Position numbers and translations under genes: made by a program | In this document: in pieces, positions 8,222 to 16,332 of the stretch | How positions within the stretch are numbered: the stretch's first letter is position 1 | Layout: each line of letters opens with the position of its first letter | NCBI RefSeq assembly: GCF_040655075.1 | Contig: NZ_JBFAJC010000004.1 | Span: forward strand, 248,001-312,000 | Origin: Actinoallomurus sp040655075 | GTDB taxonomy: Bacteria > Actinomycetota > Actinomycetes > Streptosporangiales > Streptosporangiaceae | Reading direction: 5' to 3' | DNA: 64,000 nucleotides | Notes under the pieces: model-generated | The model's database searches: none | Told to the model about the DNA's origin: nothing | Seen by the model: the letters and a program-made list of their open reading frames with translations, nothing else

Positions 8222-9100
8222 TCAGGTGTGCGGAGCCGACGGCGCCTGTGGGGTGGGTTGCGGCTGCGGGGCCGGTGGCGGCGGAGGAGTGGGCGATGCC
8301 TGGGGGGTCGGTGGCTGGACGAGTTCGTCGCCGCCGGGCTTGCGCACGGCGGCGAACCGGAGCCGTACGTAGTCGGCCATCCAGCCGGACTCGCGGCGCA
8401 GCGCGGGCGCGGCGAGCTCGTTCACCCGGTCGAGAAGTGGGCCGGCGATCTCCGGGGGGACCTCGGCGATCAGTTCCGGAGCGAAGAGCCGGACCCAGTC
8501 GGCGGCGCCGTCCGGGCACTCGGCCAGGCGGGTGGGCCGGTCGGCGTACTCCATGAGCCGGATCACGAAGCCGCCCTCCTCGAGGCGGGCGGCGTACTCG
8601 GCCGGGGTGGGGAAGTACCAGGGCAGCTCGGGCTCGGGCAGGCCGAAGACGCGCCACGCCGTCTGCACGGCGGCGATCAGCTCGGCGCAGTTGCCCGCCC
8701 CGCCCATCTCCGCGACGAACCGTCCGCCCGGCCGGAGGGCGGCGTGCACGCGGGAGATGACCCCCGAGGGGTCGCGGGACATCCAGTGCAGCGCCGAGTT
8801 GGAGAAGACCGCGTCGTACCGCTCACCGGTCGCGAAGTCGTGGGCGTCGCCCACGGCGAACGACAGGTGAGGGTGCTCGGATCGCGCCGCGTTGACCATC
8901 TCGACCGATTCGTCGATGCCGAGCACCTCCGCGCCGCGCGCGGCGATCTCGACGGTCATCGTGCCGGTCCCACAACCCAGGTCGATGATGCGCTCGTCGG
9001 GCTGAGGATCGAGCAGGTCGAGCAGCGGCGCCCCGTGCGCGGAGACGTACCCGAACGCGGTGTCGTACGTCGCCACGGCCCATTGCATGAGCCGAAACAT
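8222..9100 (-). CDS. Class I SAM-dependent methyltransferase (Tam/UbiE-like) with proline-rich tail
   Basis: 292 residues from ATG 9100; the frame is open to 9208 and the true start is uncertain because no clear ribosome site precedes 9100 or ATG 9088. Motif I is IIDLGCGTGTMTVEIA, followed by EVLGIDESVEMV and FSNSALHWM, which resemble trans-aconitate methyltransferase-type enzymes; the substrate is unknown. The last 30 or so residues are almost only Pro, Gln, Ala, Ser and Thr, a disordered extension not usual in this family. The gene ends about 135 bp before the CysRS-like gene on the same strand. Confidence 0.85.
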   Translation of the reverse strand: MFRLMQWAVATYDTAFGYVSAHGAPLLDLLDPQPDERIIDLGCGTGTMTVEIAARGAEVLGIDESVEMVNAARSEHPHLSFAVGDAHDFATGERYDAVFSNSALHWMSRDPSGVISRVHAALRPGGRFVAEMGGAGNCAELIAAVQTAWRVFGLPEPELPWYFPTPAEYAARLEEGGFVIRLMEYADRPTRLAECPDGAADWVRLFAPELIAEVPPEIAGPLLDRVNELAAPALRRESGWMADYVRLRFAAVRKPGGDELVQPPTPQASPTPPPPPAPQPQPTPQAPSAPHT

Positions 9101-9285
9101 ATAGGACAAAGACGGCAAGTGCCGTAACGTCTCGCATCCTGGATCGTTAGTAGTGACTCGTGTCACGTCGGTGTCAGGATCCTTCTCCTCGGAGGGTGGG
9201 TTATCCACAGACCGGGGTGGAGGACTTACGGCGCACGAGCGGGCCGGGTCAGGCTTGCCGGGAGACCGATTCCCGGAGGCTTTCC

Positions 9286-10179
9286 ATGATCGACCTGACG
9301 ATTCCCGAGTCCGTGACGGCCCCCTTCGTCGTGGCCACCGCGCATCCGCTCGACGACCCGGCGGCCGCCGCGCGCGGCCGGGTGCGACTGCCGTTAGCGG
9401 CCGAGCTGCTCGGCTCGTCGCTCCTGCGGTTCCGCAGCCGCCCCGCGGCCGAGTCCGGCTACGCCGACCTGCTCGGCAGCGCCGCCTGGGCGCGTCCGGA
9501 GCAGGCGCACCTCCTCGACAAGGCCCGGCACCACATCGTCATCACCGGGCACGCGCCGCCCGTCTCGCAGCCCGAGCACGCGCAGGCGGCCCGCGAGATC
9601 GCCCGGGTCGTCGCCGAGGCCTGCGAAGGCGTCGTCTACGACGCCTGGTCCCACCAGGTGCTGCCGCATGCCTTCCGGTTCGGCGCCGAGCATCCCGAGT
9701 TCTGCCTGGCCGACGACTGGCTCGCGACCTTCGTCACCGGCGAGGAGGATGGCGATCTGCAGCTCGTGACCGCCGGGCTGCACCGCTTCGGCCTTCCCGA
9801 GTTGGAAGCCGTCGGCGTCCCCGGCGGCAACCTGTTCGCGGCCATCACGCTGCTGCGCTGCCTGGCCGTCGGACTGCTCGACGAGCACTGGGCGTGGCTG
9901 GCCTGCAACCCCGGCGCGCGGCACCGCCGCATCCCCGACGAGACGCGGGTGGACGGCGCCGACGTGTGGCGCTACTGGGCGGCCGAGCCGGCCGGCGCCA
10001 CCGGTGCGCCCGTGCGCGTCCGCCTTCGGCCCGCCCCGCCCGAGGGCGGCGACACCCTGCCCTACCTCGTCGCCGGGCCGCCCGCCGGCTTCGACGCCCC
10101 CGCCGCCCTGTGGTGGAACGACGTCGTCGACCTGGCCATGCCGTACGTCCCCGAGGCACCGCGCCGCACCGCCGCCTGA
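9286..10179 (+). CDS. Uncharacterised protein, first of a tandem paralogous pair (DUF4261-like)
   Basis: 297 residues from ATG 9286, supported by GGAGG seven bases upstream. No signal or membrane helices. HHIVITGHAPPVSQPEHAQA, VAEACEGVVYDAWSHQVLP and LVTAGLHRFGLPELEAVGV align with matching segments of the next gene, so the pair arose by duplication. The order of motifs (HxIVIT, helix, gxVYD, then TxGLxxFGLPELE) reminds me of DUF4261, but that is recollection and needs a profile search. The C-terminal part (VWRYWAAEPAG) diverges from its paralogue. Cytosolic; function unknown. A 45-bp gap to the second gene suggests co-transcription. Confidence 0.72.
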   Translation: MIDLTIPESVTAPFVVATAHPLDDPAAAARGRVRLPLAAELLGSSLLRFRSRPAAESGYADLLGSAAWARPEQAHLLDKARHHIVITGHAPPVSQPEHAQAAREIARVVAEACEGVVYDAWSHQVLPHAFRFGAEHPEFCLADDWLATFVTGEEDGDLQLVTAGLHRFGLPELEAVGVPGGNLFAAITLLRCLAVGLLDEHWAWLACNPGARHRRIPDETRVDGADVWRYWAAEPAGATGAPVRVRLRPAPPEGGDTLPYLVAGPPAGFDAPAALWWNDVVDLAMPYVPEAPRRTAA

Positions 10180-10224
10180 GCCGCGGAGCGCGCGCCCGTC
10201 CACCACGAACACCAGGAGACGGTC

Positions 10225-11175
10225 ATGTCCCCCTTCGTGCTGTCCGTTCCCGAGGTCGTCACCTCGCACTACGTGATCGCGACCAGCGAGCCGCCGGCCG
10301 ACCCCTACTCGGTCGTCCCGTGGCGCGTGCCCGAGCCGTTCCGCAAACCGGCCATCGAGGCGCTCAAGTCCCCGCGGCTCGGCATCTTCACCATCGACGC
10401 CGGCGAGGCGACCTGGCGTCTCGACGACGTCCTGGCCTGCGAGGAGGATCGGCGGCGCATCCGCGAGTCCTCCCACCAGATCCTGCTCGTGCACCAGGCG
10501 CTGACCGCGGAGCAGCCGCACCGCGAGCAGGTCGCGCGCGCCGTGGCGCGGGCCCTCGCCGACGCCACGGGCGGCGTCCTCATCGACCCCCAGGCCCGGC
10601 AGGTCCTCCTCCGCGACGGCCTGGCCCGCGCCGAGCGCGGCTGGTTCCGCATGGGCGACCAGTGGTTCGGCACCCGCTACGACGTCGACGAGGCGGCGCG
10701 GCGCCTCCATCCGCCCGCCGGTGATCCCACCGCCTGCGGGTGCCTGCGCATCACCCTCCTCGGGCTGCGGCGGTTCGGGCTGCCGGACCTCGCGATCGAC
10801 AAGGTCGCCTGCGCCCAGGACCTGCCCGCGCTCAACCTCCTGCGCGCGGTCGCGTCCCGGCTGCTCACCGACCAGTGGCGGTGGTGCCGGGAGCGCCCGG
10901 CACGACCGACGCGCCGGCTCGACGACCATCCGAAGATCGAGCCGGACGACTTCTGGGCCTTCTGGGGCGCCACGCCCTACCTGGACGGCCGCCCGGTCGT
11001 CACACGACTCGTGACGAGCTCGGCCACGACGCTGGAAGTCGCCCCGCCCGACGGCTATGCCGGCACCGTGGCCGACTGGAGCCGGGAGGTCCTCGCTCCG
11101 GCGATGCCACCCGTGGTCGGCTGCCCCGCCGACGAGGACTCGGCCCACGCGCACTCCGCCGGCGGAGGCGCGTGA
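10225..11175 (+). CDS. Uncharacterised protein, second of a tandem paralogous pair (DUF4261-like)
   Basis: 316 residues from ATG 10225, preceded by CAGGAG. It shares with the upstream gene the start (xxVTSHYVIAT), the middle (HQILLVHQALTAEQPHREQV, ATGGVLIDPQARQVLL) and the motif LLGLRRFGLPDLAIDKV, followed by a helix ending WRWC. It carries extra segments (ACEEDRRRIRE; WFRMGDQWFGTRYDVDE) and a His/Ala/Gly tail. Divergence between the two copies is high, so the duplication is old. No catalytic motif is recognised. Its stop lies inside the first unit of the GC-rich repeat array at 11170-11312. Confidence 0.7.
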   Translation: MSPFVLSVPEVVTSHYVIATSEPPADPYSVVPWRVPEPFRKPAIEALKSPRLGIFTIDAGEATWRLDDVLACEEDRRRIRESSHQILLVHQALTAEQPHREQVARAVARALADATGGVLIDPQARQVLLRDGLARAERGWFRMGDQWFGTRYDVDEAARRLHPPAGDPTACGCLRITLLGLRRFGLPDLAIDKVACAQDLPALNLLRAVASRLLTDQWRWCRERPARPTRRLDDHPKIEPDDFWAFWGATPYLDGRPVVTRLVTSSATTLEVAPPDGYAGTVADWSREVLAPAMPPVVGCPADEDSAHAHSAGGGA

Positions 11176-11312
11176 CGGTCGGCTGGGCGCGTGATGGCCG
11201 GCGGTGGGCGTGATGGCCGGCGGCAGGGCGTGACCGTCAGCGGGGACGCCATGACGGCCGACGGAGGGGGGCGATGTCCGGCGGAGGCGGGGCGTGACGG
11301 TCGGTGGGGCGG
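11170..11312. repeat. GC-rich minisatellite at a gene end (seven degenerate units of about 19-23 bp)
   Basis: Units beginning GCGTGA(C/T)GG or variants start at about 11170, 11189, 11208, 11228, 11248, 11271 and 11292. The consensus is roughly GCGTGATGGCCGGCGGNGGG. The first unit contains the TGA stop of the preceding gene. The remaining bases to 11393 hold no gene that I can support. Confidence 0.75.
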
Positions 11313-11393
11313 ACCGGCTCGCCGAGCCGAGCGCGCTCGTCGTACGGGTGGGTTGACCCGGCTGTGGCCGTGGCGGTCACCGACCACAGCTCT

Positions 11394-11406
11394 AGAATCC
11401 GATTCT
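11394..11406. promoter_or_regulatory. Perfect palindrome upstream of the enoyl-CoA hydratase gene
   Basis: AGAATC-C-GATTCT is a perfect 13-bp palindrome, 30 bp upstream of the GTG start, in an AT-richer patch. Size and symmetry fit a TetR-type operator of lipid-catabolism genes. The regulator is not in the neighbourhood. Confidence 0.45.
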
Positions 11407-11435
11407 GTATTCGTCCGCGGGCGCGAGGAGCAGCA

Positions 11436-12305
11436 GTGACGTACACCGAGATCGCCTACACCGTGGCCGGCGGGATCGCCACCATCACCCTCGACCGGCC
11501 CGATCGGCTCAACGCCTTCACGCTCGTGATGCGCGGCGAGCTGATCGACGCCTTCGACCGCGCCGACGCGGACGACGCCGTACGGGCGGTCGTCGTCACC
11601 GGCCGGGGCCGGGCCTTCTGCGCCGGCGCGGACCTCGAGCGCGGCGGCTCGACCTTCGACTACAAGGCCGCCAAGGAGATGTTCGGCGGCGAGGACACCT
11701 TCGAGGACGGCGCGCCCCGCGACGGCGGAGGCACCGTCGCCCTGCGGATCGCCCGGTCCCTCAAGCCGGTCATCGGGGCGATCAACGGCCCGGCGGTGGG
11801 CGTGGGCGTCACGATGACCCTCCCGATGGACATCCGGCTCGCCGCCGACGGTGCGAGGTTCGGCTTCGTGTTCGCCCGGCGCGGCATCGTCACCGAGGCC
11901 GCGTCGAGCTGGTTCCTGCCGCGGATCGTCGGCATCTCACAGGCCATGGAGTGGGCCGCGACGGGCCGGGTCTTCGGCGCCGAGGAGGCGCTCCGCGGGC
12001 GGCTCGTGTCCGCCGTGCATCCCGCGGACGAGCTCCTGGACGCGGCCTACGCCCTCGCCGGGGAGATCGCGGCCAACACCTCGGCGGTGGCCGTCGCGGC
12101 CGTGAGGCGGCTGATGTGGTCCGGCCTGGGCCTGTCCACCCCGTGGGACGCGCACCGGGCCGACTCCCGCCTGATGTACACGCTCGGGTCCGCACCGGAT
12201 GCGGCCGAGGGAGTGACGTCGTTCCTGGAGAAGCGTGCGGCGGACTTCCCGATGAAGGTCAGCCAGGACCTGCCCGCGGAGGTCCCCGACTGGCCGGCCC
12301 GGTGA
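11436..12305 (+). CDS. Enoyl-CoA hydratase/isomerase family protein (crotonase)
   Basis: 289 residues from GTG 11436, with GCGAGGAG six bases upstream; the longer open frame has no signal. ITLDRPDRLNAFTLVMRGEL, GRAFCAGADLERGG and INGPAVGVGVTMTLPMDIRLA form the crotonase fold with the CoA pocket and oxyanion hole. FARRGIVTEAASSWFLPRIVG includes a glutamate where crotonases place a catalytic acid. It would hydrate or isomerise an acyl-CoA thioester in fatty-acid or related breakdown; chain specificity cannot be read. It stands alone, with a palindromic operator upstream. Confidence 0.92.
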   Translation: MTYTEIAYTVAGGIATITLDRPDRLNAFTLVMRGELIDAFDRADADDAVRAVVVTGRGRAFCAGADLERGGSTFDYKAAKEMFGGEDTFEDGAPRDGGGTVALRIARSLKPVIGAINGPAVGVGVTMTLPMDIRLAADGARFGFVFARRGIVTEAASSWFLPRIVGISQAMEWAATGRVFGAEEALRGRLVSAVHPADELLDAAYALAGEIAANTSAVAVAAVRRLMWSGLGLSTPWDAHRADSRLMYTLGSAPDAAEGVTSFLEKRAADFPMKVSQDLPAEVPDWPAR

Positions 12306-12500
12306 CCGGCCACCGGCCGTGCTCGATCGCGATCTCTCGGAGCATGATCAACACATGGTGCGGGGGTGGAAGATGTAACCGATCTCGCCTGCCGGCCAGT
12401 GGGTCGGGTCCGGGTGGCCGGGCGGGCTTTCGCGCTCGTGTCGGCCGGGCGGCCGGGTGGGCTTCCGGGTGCGTTGACCGGGCGGCCCGGGCGGCGGGGA
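12306..12500. repeat. Intergenic region with degenerate GC-rich repeats
   Basis: Between about 12411 and 12495 two and a half imperfect copies of a roughly 33-35-bp unit are seen (GGGTGGCCGGGCGGGCTT and GGGCGGCCGGGTGGGCTT begin consecutive units). No coding frame is convincing. The region lies where the missing acetyltransferase domain of the neighbouring truncated gene would be expected. Confidence 0.5.
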
Positions 12501-12806
12501 TCAGGAGCGAGGGGCGCGGCGTGGGGGAGGCGGGGGCACGACCTTGCCCGCCACCAATTCTGCCTCGGGGACCGAGACGATCGAGCCGTCTCGGCGGCGT
12601 ACGGTCAGCCGACCGTCCACCCACTCCTGTAGCTCACCGACCACGTCGCTGTACGATCCGCTCTCAAGGCGGCGTCGGAGCGACACCCGACGTCCGATGT
12701 CGGACGGAGCTATCGAAACGACATACCGGGCGGAGAAACGCGGTCCGATGTGACGCCCCCCATGGTGAAAGCGTTGACTGACAGCAGCAATACTAGGCAA
12801 TGACAC
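12501..12806 (-). pseudogene. Truncated relative of the GNAT acetyltransferase beside fdxA: only the SH3-like N-terminal domain remains
   Basis: The frame encodes SIAPSDIGRRVSLRRRLESG, then SYSDVVGELQEWVDGRLTV and SVPEAELVAGKVVPPPPP, before stopping at 12501. From memory, actinomycetes often carry a gene divergent from fdxA in which this SH3-like module precedes a GNAT acetyltransferase domain. Here the protein ends right after the domain, and nothing GNAT-like follows on this strand. The start is unclear: only GTG 12806 and TTG 12800 are in frame, and an out-of-frame ATG sits at 12763. TAGTAT at 12790-12795 (minus strand) could be its -10 box. It could be expressed as a small stand-alone domain. 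Confidence 0.6.
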
Positions 12807-12849
12807 CGCTGCGAGCGTGGCGATGGCCACAGACGTTGAGGAGTAGGAC

Positions 12850-13176
12850 GTGACCTACGTCATCGCGCAGCCTTGCGTGGACGTACTCGACAAGGCGTGC
12901 ATCGAGGAATGCCCCGTCGACTGCATCTACGAGGGCAAGCGCATGCTCTACATCCACCCGGACGAGTGCGTCGACTGCGGCGCCTGCGAGCCGGTGTGCC
13001 CGGTCGAGGCGATCTTCTATGAAGACGACACGCCGGATCAGTGGAAGGACTTCTACAAGGCGAACGTGGAGTTCTTCGACGATCTGGGCTCGCCGGGAGG
13101 GGCGTCCAAGGTCGGCAAGATCGACAAGGACCACCCGATCGTGGCGGCGCTGCCGCCGCAGGGCGAGGACGCCTGA
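12850..13176 (+). CDS. fdxA: 7Fe ferredoxin
   Basis: 108 residues from GTG 12850 (GAGGAG upstream). Cysteines at 9, 17, 21, 40, 43, 46 and 50 give the pattern of a ferredoxin with one [3Fe-4S] and one [4Fe-4S] cluster; Cys25 in CPVDCIYEG is the usual extra residue. The C-terminal extension QWKDFYKANVEFFDDLGSPG is typical of actinobacterial FdxA, which carries electrons to cytochromes P450 and other redox partners. Its position upstream of dapC is a known actinobacterial arrangement. Confidence 0.96.
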   Translation: MTYVIAQPCVDVLDKACIEECPVDCIYEGKRMLYIHPDECVDCGACEPVCPVEAIFYEDDTPDQWKDFYKANVEFFDDLGSPGGASKVGKIDKDHPIVAALPPQGEDA

Positions 13177-13289
13177 GCCCACGCGCCCGGTGCCTTCCGG
13201 ACGCGTGAGTTCAACACAGGCTGAGGCGCGCCGTCTGTCCGTCAGCGGCAGGCGGCGCGCGAACGTTCGAGCGAACGCGCCGCAGTGAG

Positions 13290-13326
13290 CCCTGTGTCCG
13301 GCCGGGGAACGAGGCTGGACACAGGG
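13290..13326. terminator. Perfect 10-bp hairpin between fdxA and dapC
   Basis: CCCTGTGTCC (13290-13299) pairs perfectly with GGACACAGGG (13317-13326) across a 17-base loop. It lies 113 bp after fdxA and 37 bp before dapC, so it could end fdxA transcription or attenuate dapC. Confidence 0.5.
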
Positions 13327-13363
13327 CGAGTGAGAAGCGTGAACGCCATGGGCAGGGGGACAG

Positions 13364-14449
13364 ATGATCAAGACGCTGCCGGACTTTCCCTGGGACCTGC
13401 TGGCCCCGTACAAGGAGCAGGCGCGGCAGCATGCCGGCGGTATCGTCGACCTGTCGGTCGGCACGCCGGTCGACCCCACGCCTGAGATCGTCCGGCGGGC
13501 GCTCGTGGACGCGGCCGACGCGCCGGGGTATCCCGCGACGTACGGCACTCCCGAACTGCGCGACGCCGTGGCGGGCTGGCTGACCCGCCGGCTCGGTATC
13601 GAGGCCGACCCGGCCGCGGTCCTGCCGGTCATCGGCACCAAGGAGGCCGTCGCCTGGCTGCCCACGCTGCTCGGCGCGGGTCCCGGCGACACCGTGGCCT
13701 TCCCGGAGCTGGCCTACCCGACGTACGACGTCGGCGCGCGGCTGGCCGGCGCGACGCCCCGGGCCGTCGACGGGCTGTTCTCTCTCGGCCCGGAGGCCCC
13801 GAAGATCGTCTGGATCAACTCGCCGTCGAACCCCACCGGCAAGGTGCTGCCGGCCGAGCACCTGCGCAAGGTCGTGGCGTGGGCGCGGACGCGCGGCGCC
13901 ATCGTCATCAGCGACGAGTGCTACGTCGAGCTCGGCTGGGACGCCGAGCCGGTGTCGGTCCTGCGCCCCGACGTCTGCGACGGGGACCACCGCGGCCTGC
14001 TCGCCCTGCACTCGCTGTCCAAGCGCTCCAACCTCGCCGGGTACCGCGCCGGTTTCATCACCGGCGACCCCTCCCTGGTCGCCGCGCTCCTGGAGGTCCG
14101 CAAGCACGCGGGCATGATCGTGCCCGCGCCGGTCCAGGCCGCGATGACGGCCGCCTTCGGCGACGACGCGCACGTCGAGGAGCAGCGCGTCTGCTACGCC
14201 CGCAGGCGCGCCGTCCTCCGTACGGCCCTGGAGTCGTACGGGTTCCGCATCGACCACTCCGAGGCGGGGCTGTACCTCTGGGCGACCCGCGACGAGCCCT
14301 GCTGGGACACCGTGAAGGCCCTCGCCGAGCTGGGCGTGCTCGTCGCCCCCGGCGAGTTCTACGGTGAGGCGGGCGCCCGGCACGTGCGCGTCGCCATCAC
14401 CGCGACCGACGAGCGCGTCGACGCCGCCGTTGCCCGGCTGACCGCCTGA
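13364..14449 (+). CDS. dapC: Succinyldiaminopimelate transaminase
   Basis: 361 residues from ATG 13364 (GGGGGAC upstream). It is a class I/II PLP aminotransferase making N-succinyl-LL-2,6-diaminopimelate in lysine and peptidoglycan synthesis. SNPTGK (155-160), SDECYVE (183-189), the PLP lysine in HSLSKRSN (Lys220) and Arg228 in YRAGF are in the expected places. The N-terminal LPDFPWDLLAPYKEQA is characteristic of actinobacterial DapC. Its partners dapD and dapE lie at 26.3 and 29.4 kb on the same strand. Confidence 0.94.
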   Translation: MIKTLPDFPWDLLAPYKEQARQHAGGIVDLSVGTPVDPTPEIVRRALVDAADAPGYPATYGTPELRDAVAGWLTRRLGIEADPAAVLPVIGTKEAVAWLPTLLGAGPGDTVAFPELAYPTYDVGARLAGATPRAVDGLFSLGPEAPKIVWINSPSNPTGKVLPAEHLRKVVAWARTRGAIVISDECYVELGWDAEPVSVLRPDVCDGDHRGLLALHSLSKRSNLAGYRAGFITGDPSLVAALLEVRKHAGMIVPAPVQAAMTAAFGDDAHVEEQRVCYARRRAVLRTALESYGFRIDHSEAGLYLWATRDEPCWDTVKALAELGVLVAPGEFYGEAGARHVRVAITATDERVDAAVARLTA

Positions 14450-14665
14450 TCCACCCGCGCGTGCCCCGGGTCGCGTCCCGCCTTCACCGGGAGTCTCCCG
14501 CGGCGGCGGGCGTCGGCAGGGCGACGTGGGCGTGGGTCATCGTGGTCACGCTCGGCTGCGCGGTGCCGGGAGGCGCCGCGCTGCCGGCGCATCCGCGGGC
14601 GTCGTCCGCCGACGAGATCTCCCTCTTCATCGTCGGCCGAACCCCGTCTGTGGCGTGGAGGTCGC

Positions 14666-14690
14666 CGTCCAGCAGTCCGATTGCTGGACG
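14666..14690. terminator. Hairpin between dapC and the convergent VOC gene
   Basis: CGTCCAGCA (14666-14674) and TGCTGGACG (14682-14690) form a perfect 9-bp stem with a 7-base loop. It separates two convergent genes and could serve both. The rest of 14450-14709 holds no gene that I can support. Confidence 0.6.
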
Positions 14691-14709
14691 CGGCAGCAGG
14701 TGACGCTCC

Positions 14710-15150
14710 TCACCGAAGCTGCTCGGCCAGCGCGACGATGATGCCCTGGGGGCCGCGGACGTAGCAGAGCAGGCAGATGTCCTCGTACCGCGCGATCTCG
14801 CCGATGAGTTCGGCGCCGTGGGGGCGAAGGCGGGCGACGGTGTCCTCGATGCCGTCGACCTCGAACATGATGCTGCGGATGCCCAGTGTGTTCGATGGTG
14901 CGGGGTCCGGTTCGGCGCTGATCGCCGCCGGCGAGTGGAACTTCGTCAGCTCGACCTTGCCGTGGTCGTCCGGGGTCCGCATCATCGCGATGTCGACGCG
15001 GAGGTCGTCGAACCCGTTGACCCGCTCCGCCCAGCGTCCCTCGACCGGGGCCCTGCCCTCCAGCTCCATGCCGAGTTCGGTGAAGAAGGCGATGGCGGCC
15101 TCAAGGTCGGCGACGACGATGCTGACGTGGTCCATTCGCACAAGTGTCAT
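14710..15150 (-). CDS. VOC (glyoxalase/bleomycin-resistance fold) family protein
   Basis: 146 residues from ATG 15148-15150 (CAGGGG upstream). MDHVSIVVADLEAAIAFFTEL begins a classic VOC beta-alpha-beta module, and SIMFEVDGIEDTVARLRPHG begins the second. His8 and Glu97 are plausible metal ligands. Members include glyoxalases, dioxygenases and resistance proteins, so the activity is open. It is the last gene of an operon with a PPOX-fold protein and a cysteine-dioxygenase-like cupin. Confidence 0.88.
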   Translation of the reverse strand: MTLVRMDHVSIVVADLEAAIAFFTELGMELEGRAPVEGRWAERVNGFDDLRVDIAMMRTPDDHGKVELTKFHSPAAISAEPDPAPSNTLGIRSIMFEVDGIEDTVARLRPHGAELIGEIARYEDICLLCYVRGPQGIIVALAEQLR

Positions 15151-15161
15151 GTCCCCTGCCC

Positions 15162-15671
15162 TCAGGAGTCGGTTGCCTGGCGTTCGGCCTGCTGCTGGAT
15201 CAGTTCCGCGACGGCGCTCGGGAGGGTCGTCTCGAAGTCGATCAGTTTCGCCCAGGTCGGGGTGACGACGATGCGGACCATGCCCTCGTGGTAGAGCGAA
15301 CGCACCCCGGCCTCCCACTCGACCCGTTGCTCGGGCGTCATCTGGTAGGTGCCGTTCATCTCGAGGTACTCGCTCGGGATGCCGTCGGTGACGTCGAGCT
15401 CGGCCTGGCCGCGGATGAGCAGGATCTTGGGCGGGTGTACCTCGGTGTCGATCGTCAGGGCGACCGCCGGGTTCTGGCGGAGGTGGGCGAGCTTCGGGGC
15501 GTTCTTCGCGGTGCACATGACGATCTCGGTGCCGTTCCAGCTGAACCCGATGGGAACGTTCCGGGGCGTGCCGTCCTCGGCGACATATGCCAGGCGGGTG
15601 AGGTCGCGGGCCAGCAGCTCCCGGCTCAGCGGGCGGTTCAGGATCTCGGTGGTCTCGTTCGGCGCGGTCAT
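15162..15671 (-). CDS. Pyridoxamine 5'-phosphate oxidase family protein
   Basis: 169 residues. The split-barrel flavin-binding fold shows in RLAYVAEDGTPRNVPIGFSWNGTE, MCTAKNAPKLAHLRQNPAVAL and VRIVVTPTWAKLIDFET. Such proteins bind FMN or F420 and reduce or oxidise small molecules; the cofactor cannot be determined here. It lies 11 bp upstream of the VOC gene and 13 bp downstream of the cupin gene. Confidence 0.88.
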   Translation of the reverse strand: MTAPNETTEILNRPLSRELLARDLTRLAYVAEDGTPRNVPIGFSWNGTEIVMCTAKNAPKLAHLRQNPAVALTIDTEVHPPKILLIRGQAELDVTDGIPSEYLEMNGTYQMTPEQRVEWEAGVRSLYHEGMVRIVVTPTWAKLIDFETTLPSAVAELIQQQAERQATDS

Positions 15672-15684
15672 GTCGTGTCTCCTG

Positions 15685-16227
15685 TCAGCTCTGGACCGGG
15701 AGGTCGTAGAAGCGGCGGGCGCTGGAGCCGACGCGGTTCAGGTCGGTGCCGTAGATGTGCAGGGAGACGGCGGTCTCGTCGCCGATGTTACGGACGCGGT
15801 GGATGTCGCCGGGCGGGGCGAAGGCGCTGACCTCGCCGGTCGTGTTCGGGTTGTGGCCGGCCTCGATCAGGGTCGTGCCGTCTTCGGAGAGGGTGAACAG
15901 GTCCTCGTACTCCACGCCGGTCAGGACGCCGAACACGCACCAGGTCACGTGGTCGTGGATGCGGGTCAGCGCGCCGGGCTGCCAGGCGATGGCCACCATC
16001 GAGAACGAGCCGTCCGGCTCCACGTGCAGGCGGTGGCTGCGGTACGTGCCGCGCTCGCCGCTGAGCAGGTCCGCGGGAAGCAGGCCGGGCGAGGGCAGGT
16101 GCTCGCGGAGTGCGTCCCCCACGTACGACGCGGTCTCGCGCCAGCCGGCGTTGCGGGCGATCGCGCCGCGTACGGCGGTGAGGAGTTCGTCCAGCTCTGC
16201 GGCGGGGCGCACGGTTAGGGTGTTCAT
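15685..16227 (-). CDS. Cysteine dioxygenase family protein (cupin)
   Basis: 180 residues. The iron-binding facial triad is visible as His91 and His93 in RIHDHVTWCVFGVLTGVEYE and His143 in PPGDIHRVRN; Tyr159 in SLHIYGTDL corresponds to the catalytic tyrosine of cysteine dioxygenases. These enzymes oxidise cysteine or 3-mercaptopropionate to the sulfinate. It is the first gene of a three-gene operon and is divergent from the large LuxR-type ATPase at 16333, with a 105-bp shared region. Thiol oxidation is the best guess, but the substrate is open. Confidence 0.88.
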   Translation of the reverse strand: MNTLTVRPAAELDELLTAVRGAIARNAGWRETASYVGDALREHLPSPGLLPADLLSGERGTYRSHRLHVEPDGSFSMVAIAWQPGALTRIHDHVTWCVFGVLTGVEYEDLFTLSEDGTTLIEAGHNPNTTGEVSAFAPPGDIHRVRNIGDETAVSLHIYGTDLNRVGSSARRFYDLPVQS

Positions 16228-16332
16228 GGTTCCTCCCCTGTCAGGTGCCTCCAGCGTCGCCCCGACGGGGAGGTGTGGTCATCCGTGCTGACCGCAGAAC
16301 ACCACGGATGCTGCCACGGAAAGGGGCCCAGG

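Noticed and set aside
9394..11154. 586-codon minus-strand frame
   Set aside because: It is the antisense of the tandem DUF4261-like pair; no motif, composition or ribosome site supports it.
12774..12803. TTGACT with a -10 box for fdxA
   Set aside because: TTGACT is present, but no TANNNT lies at 16-18 bp spacing, so I do not call a promoter.
14461..14703. 80-codon plus-strand frame after dapC with a hydrophobic stretch
   Set aside because: No ribosome site, it runs through the terminator hairpin at 14666-14690, and codon use is poor in its second half.
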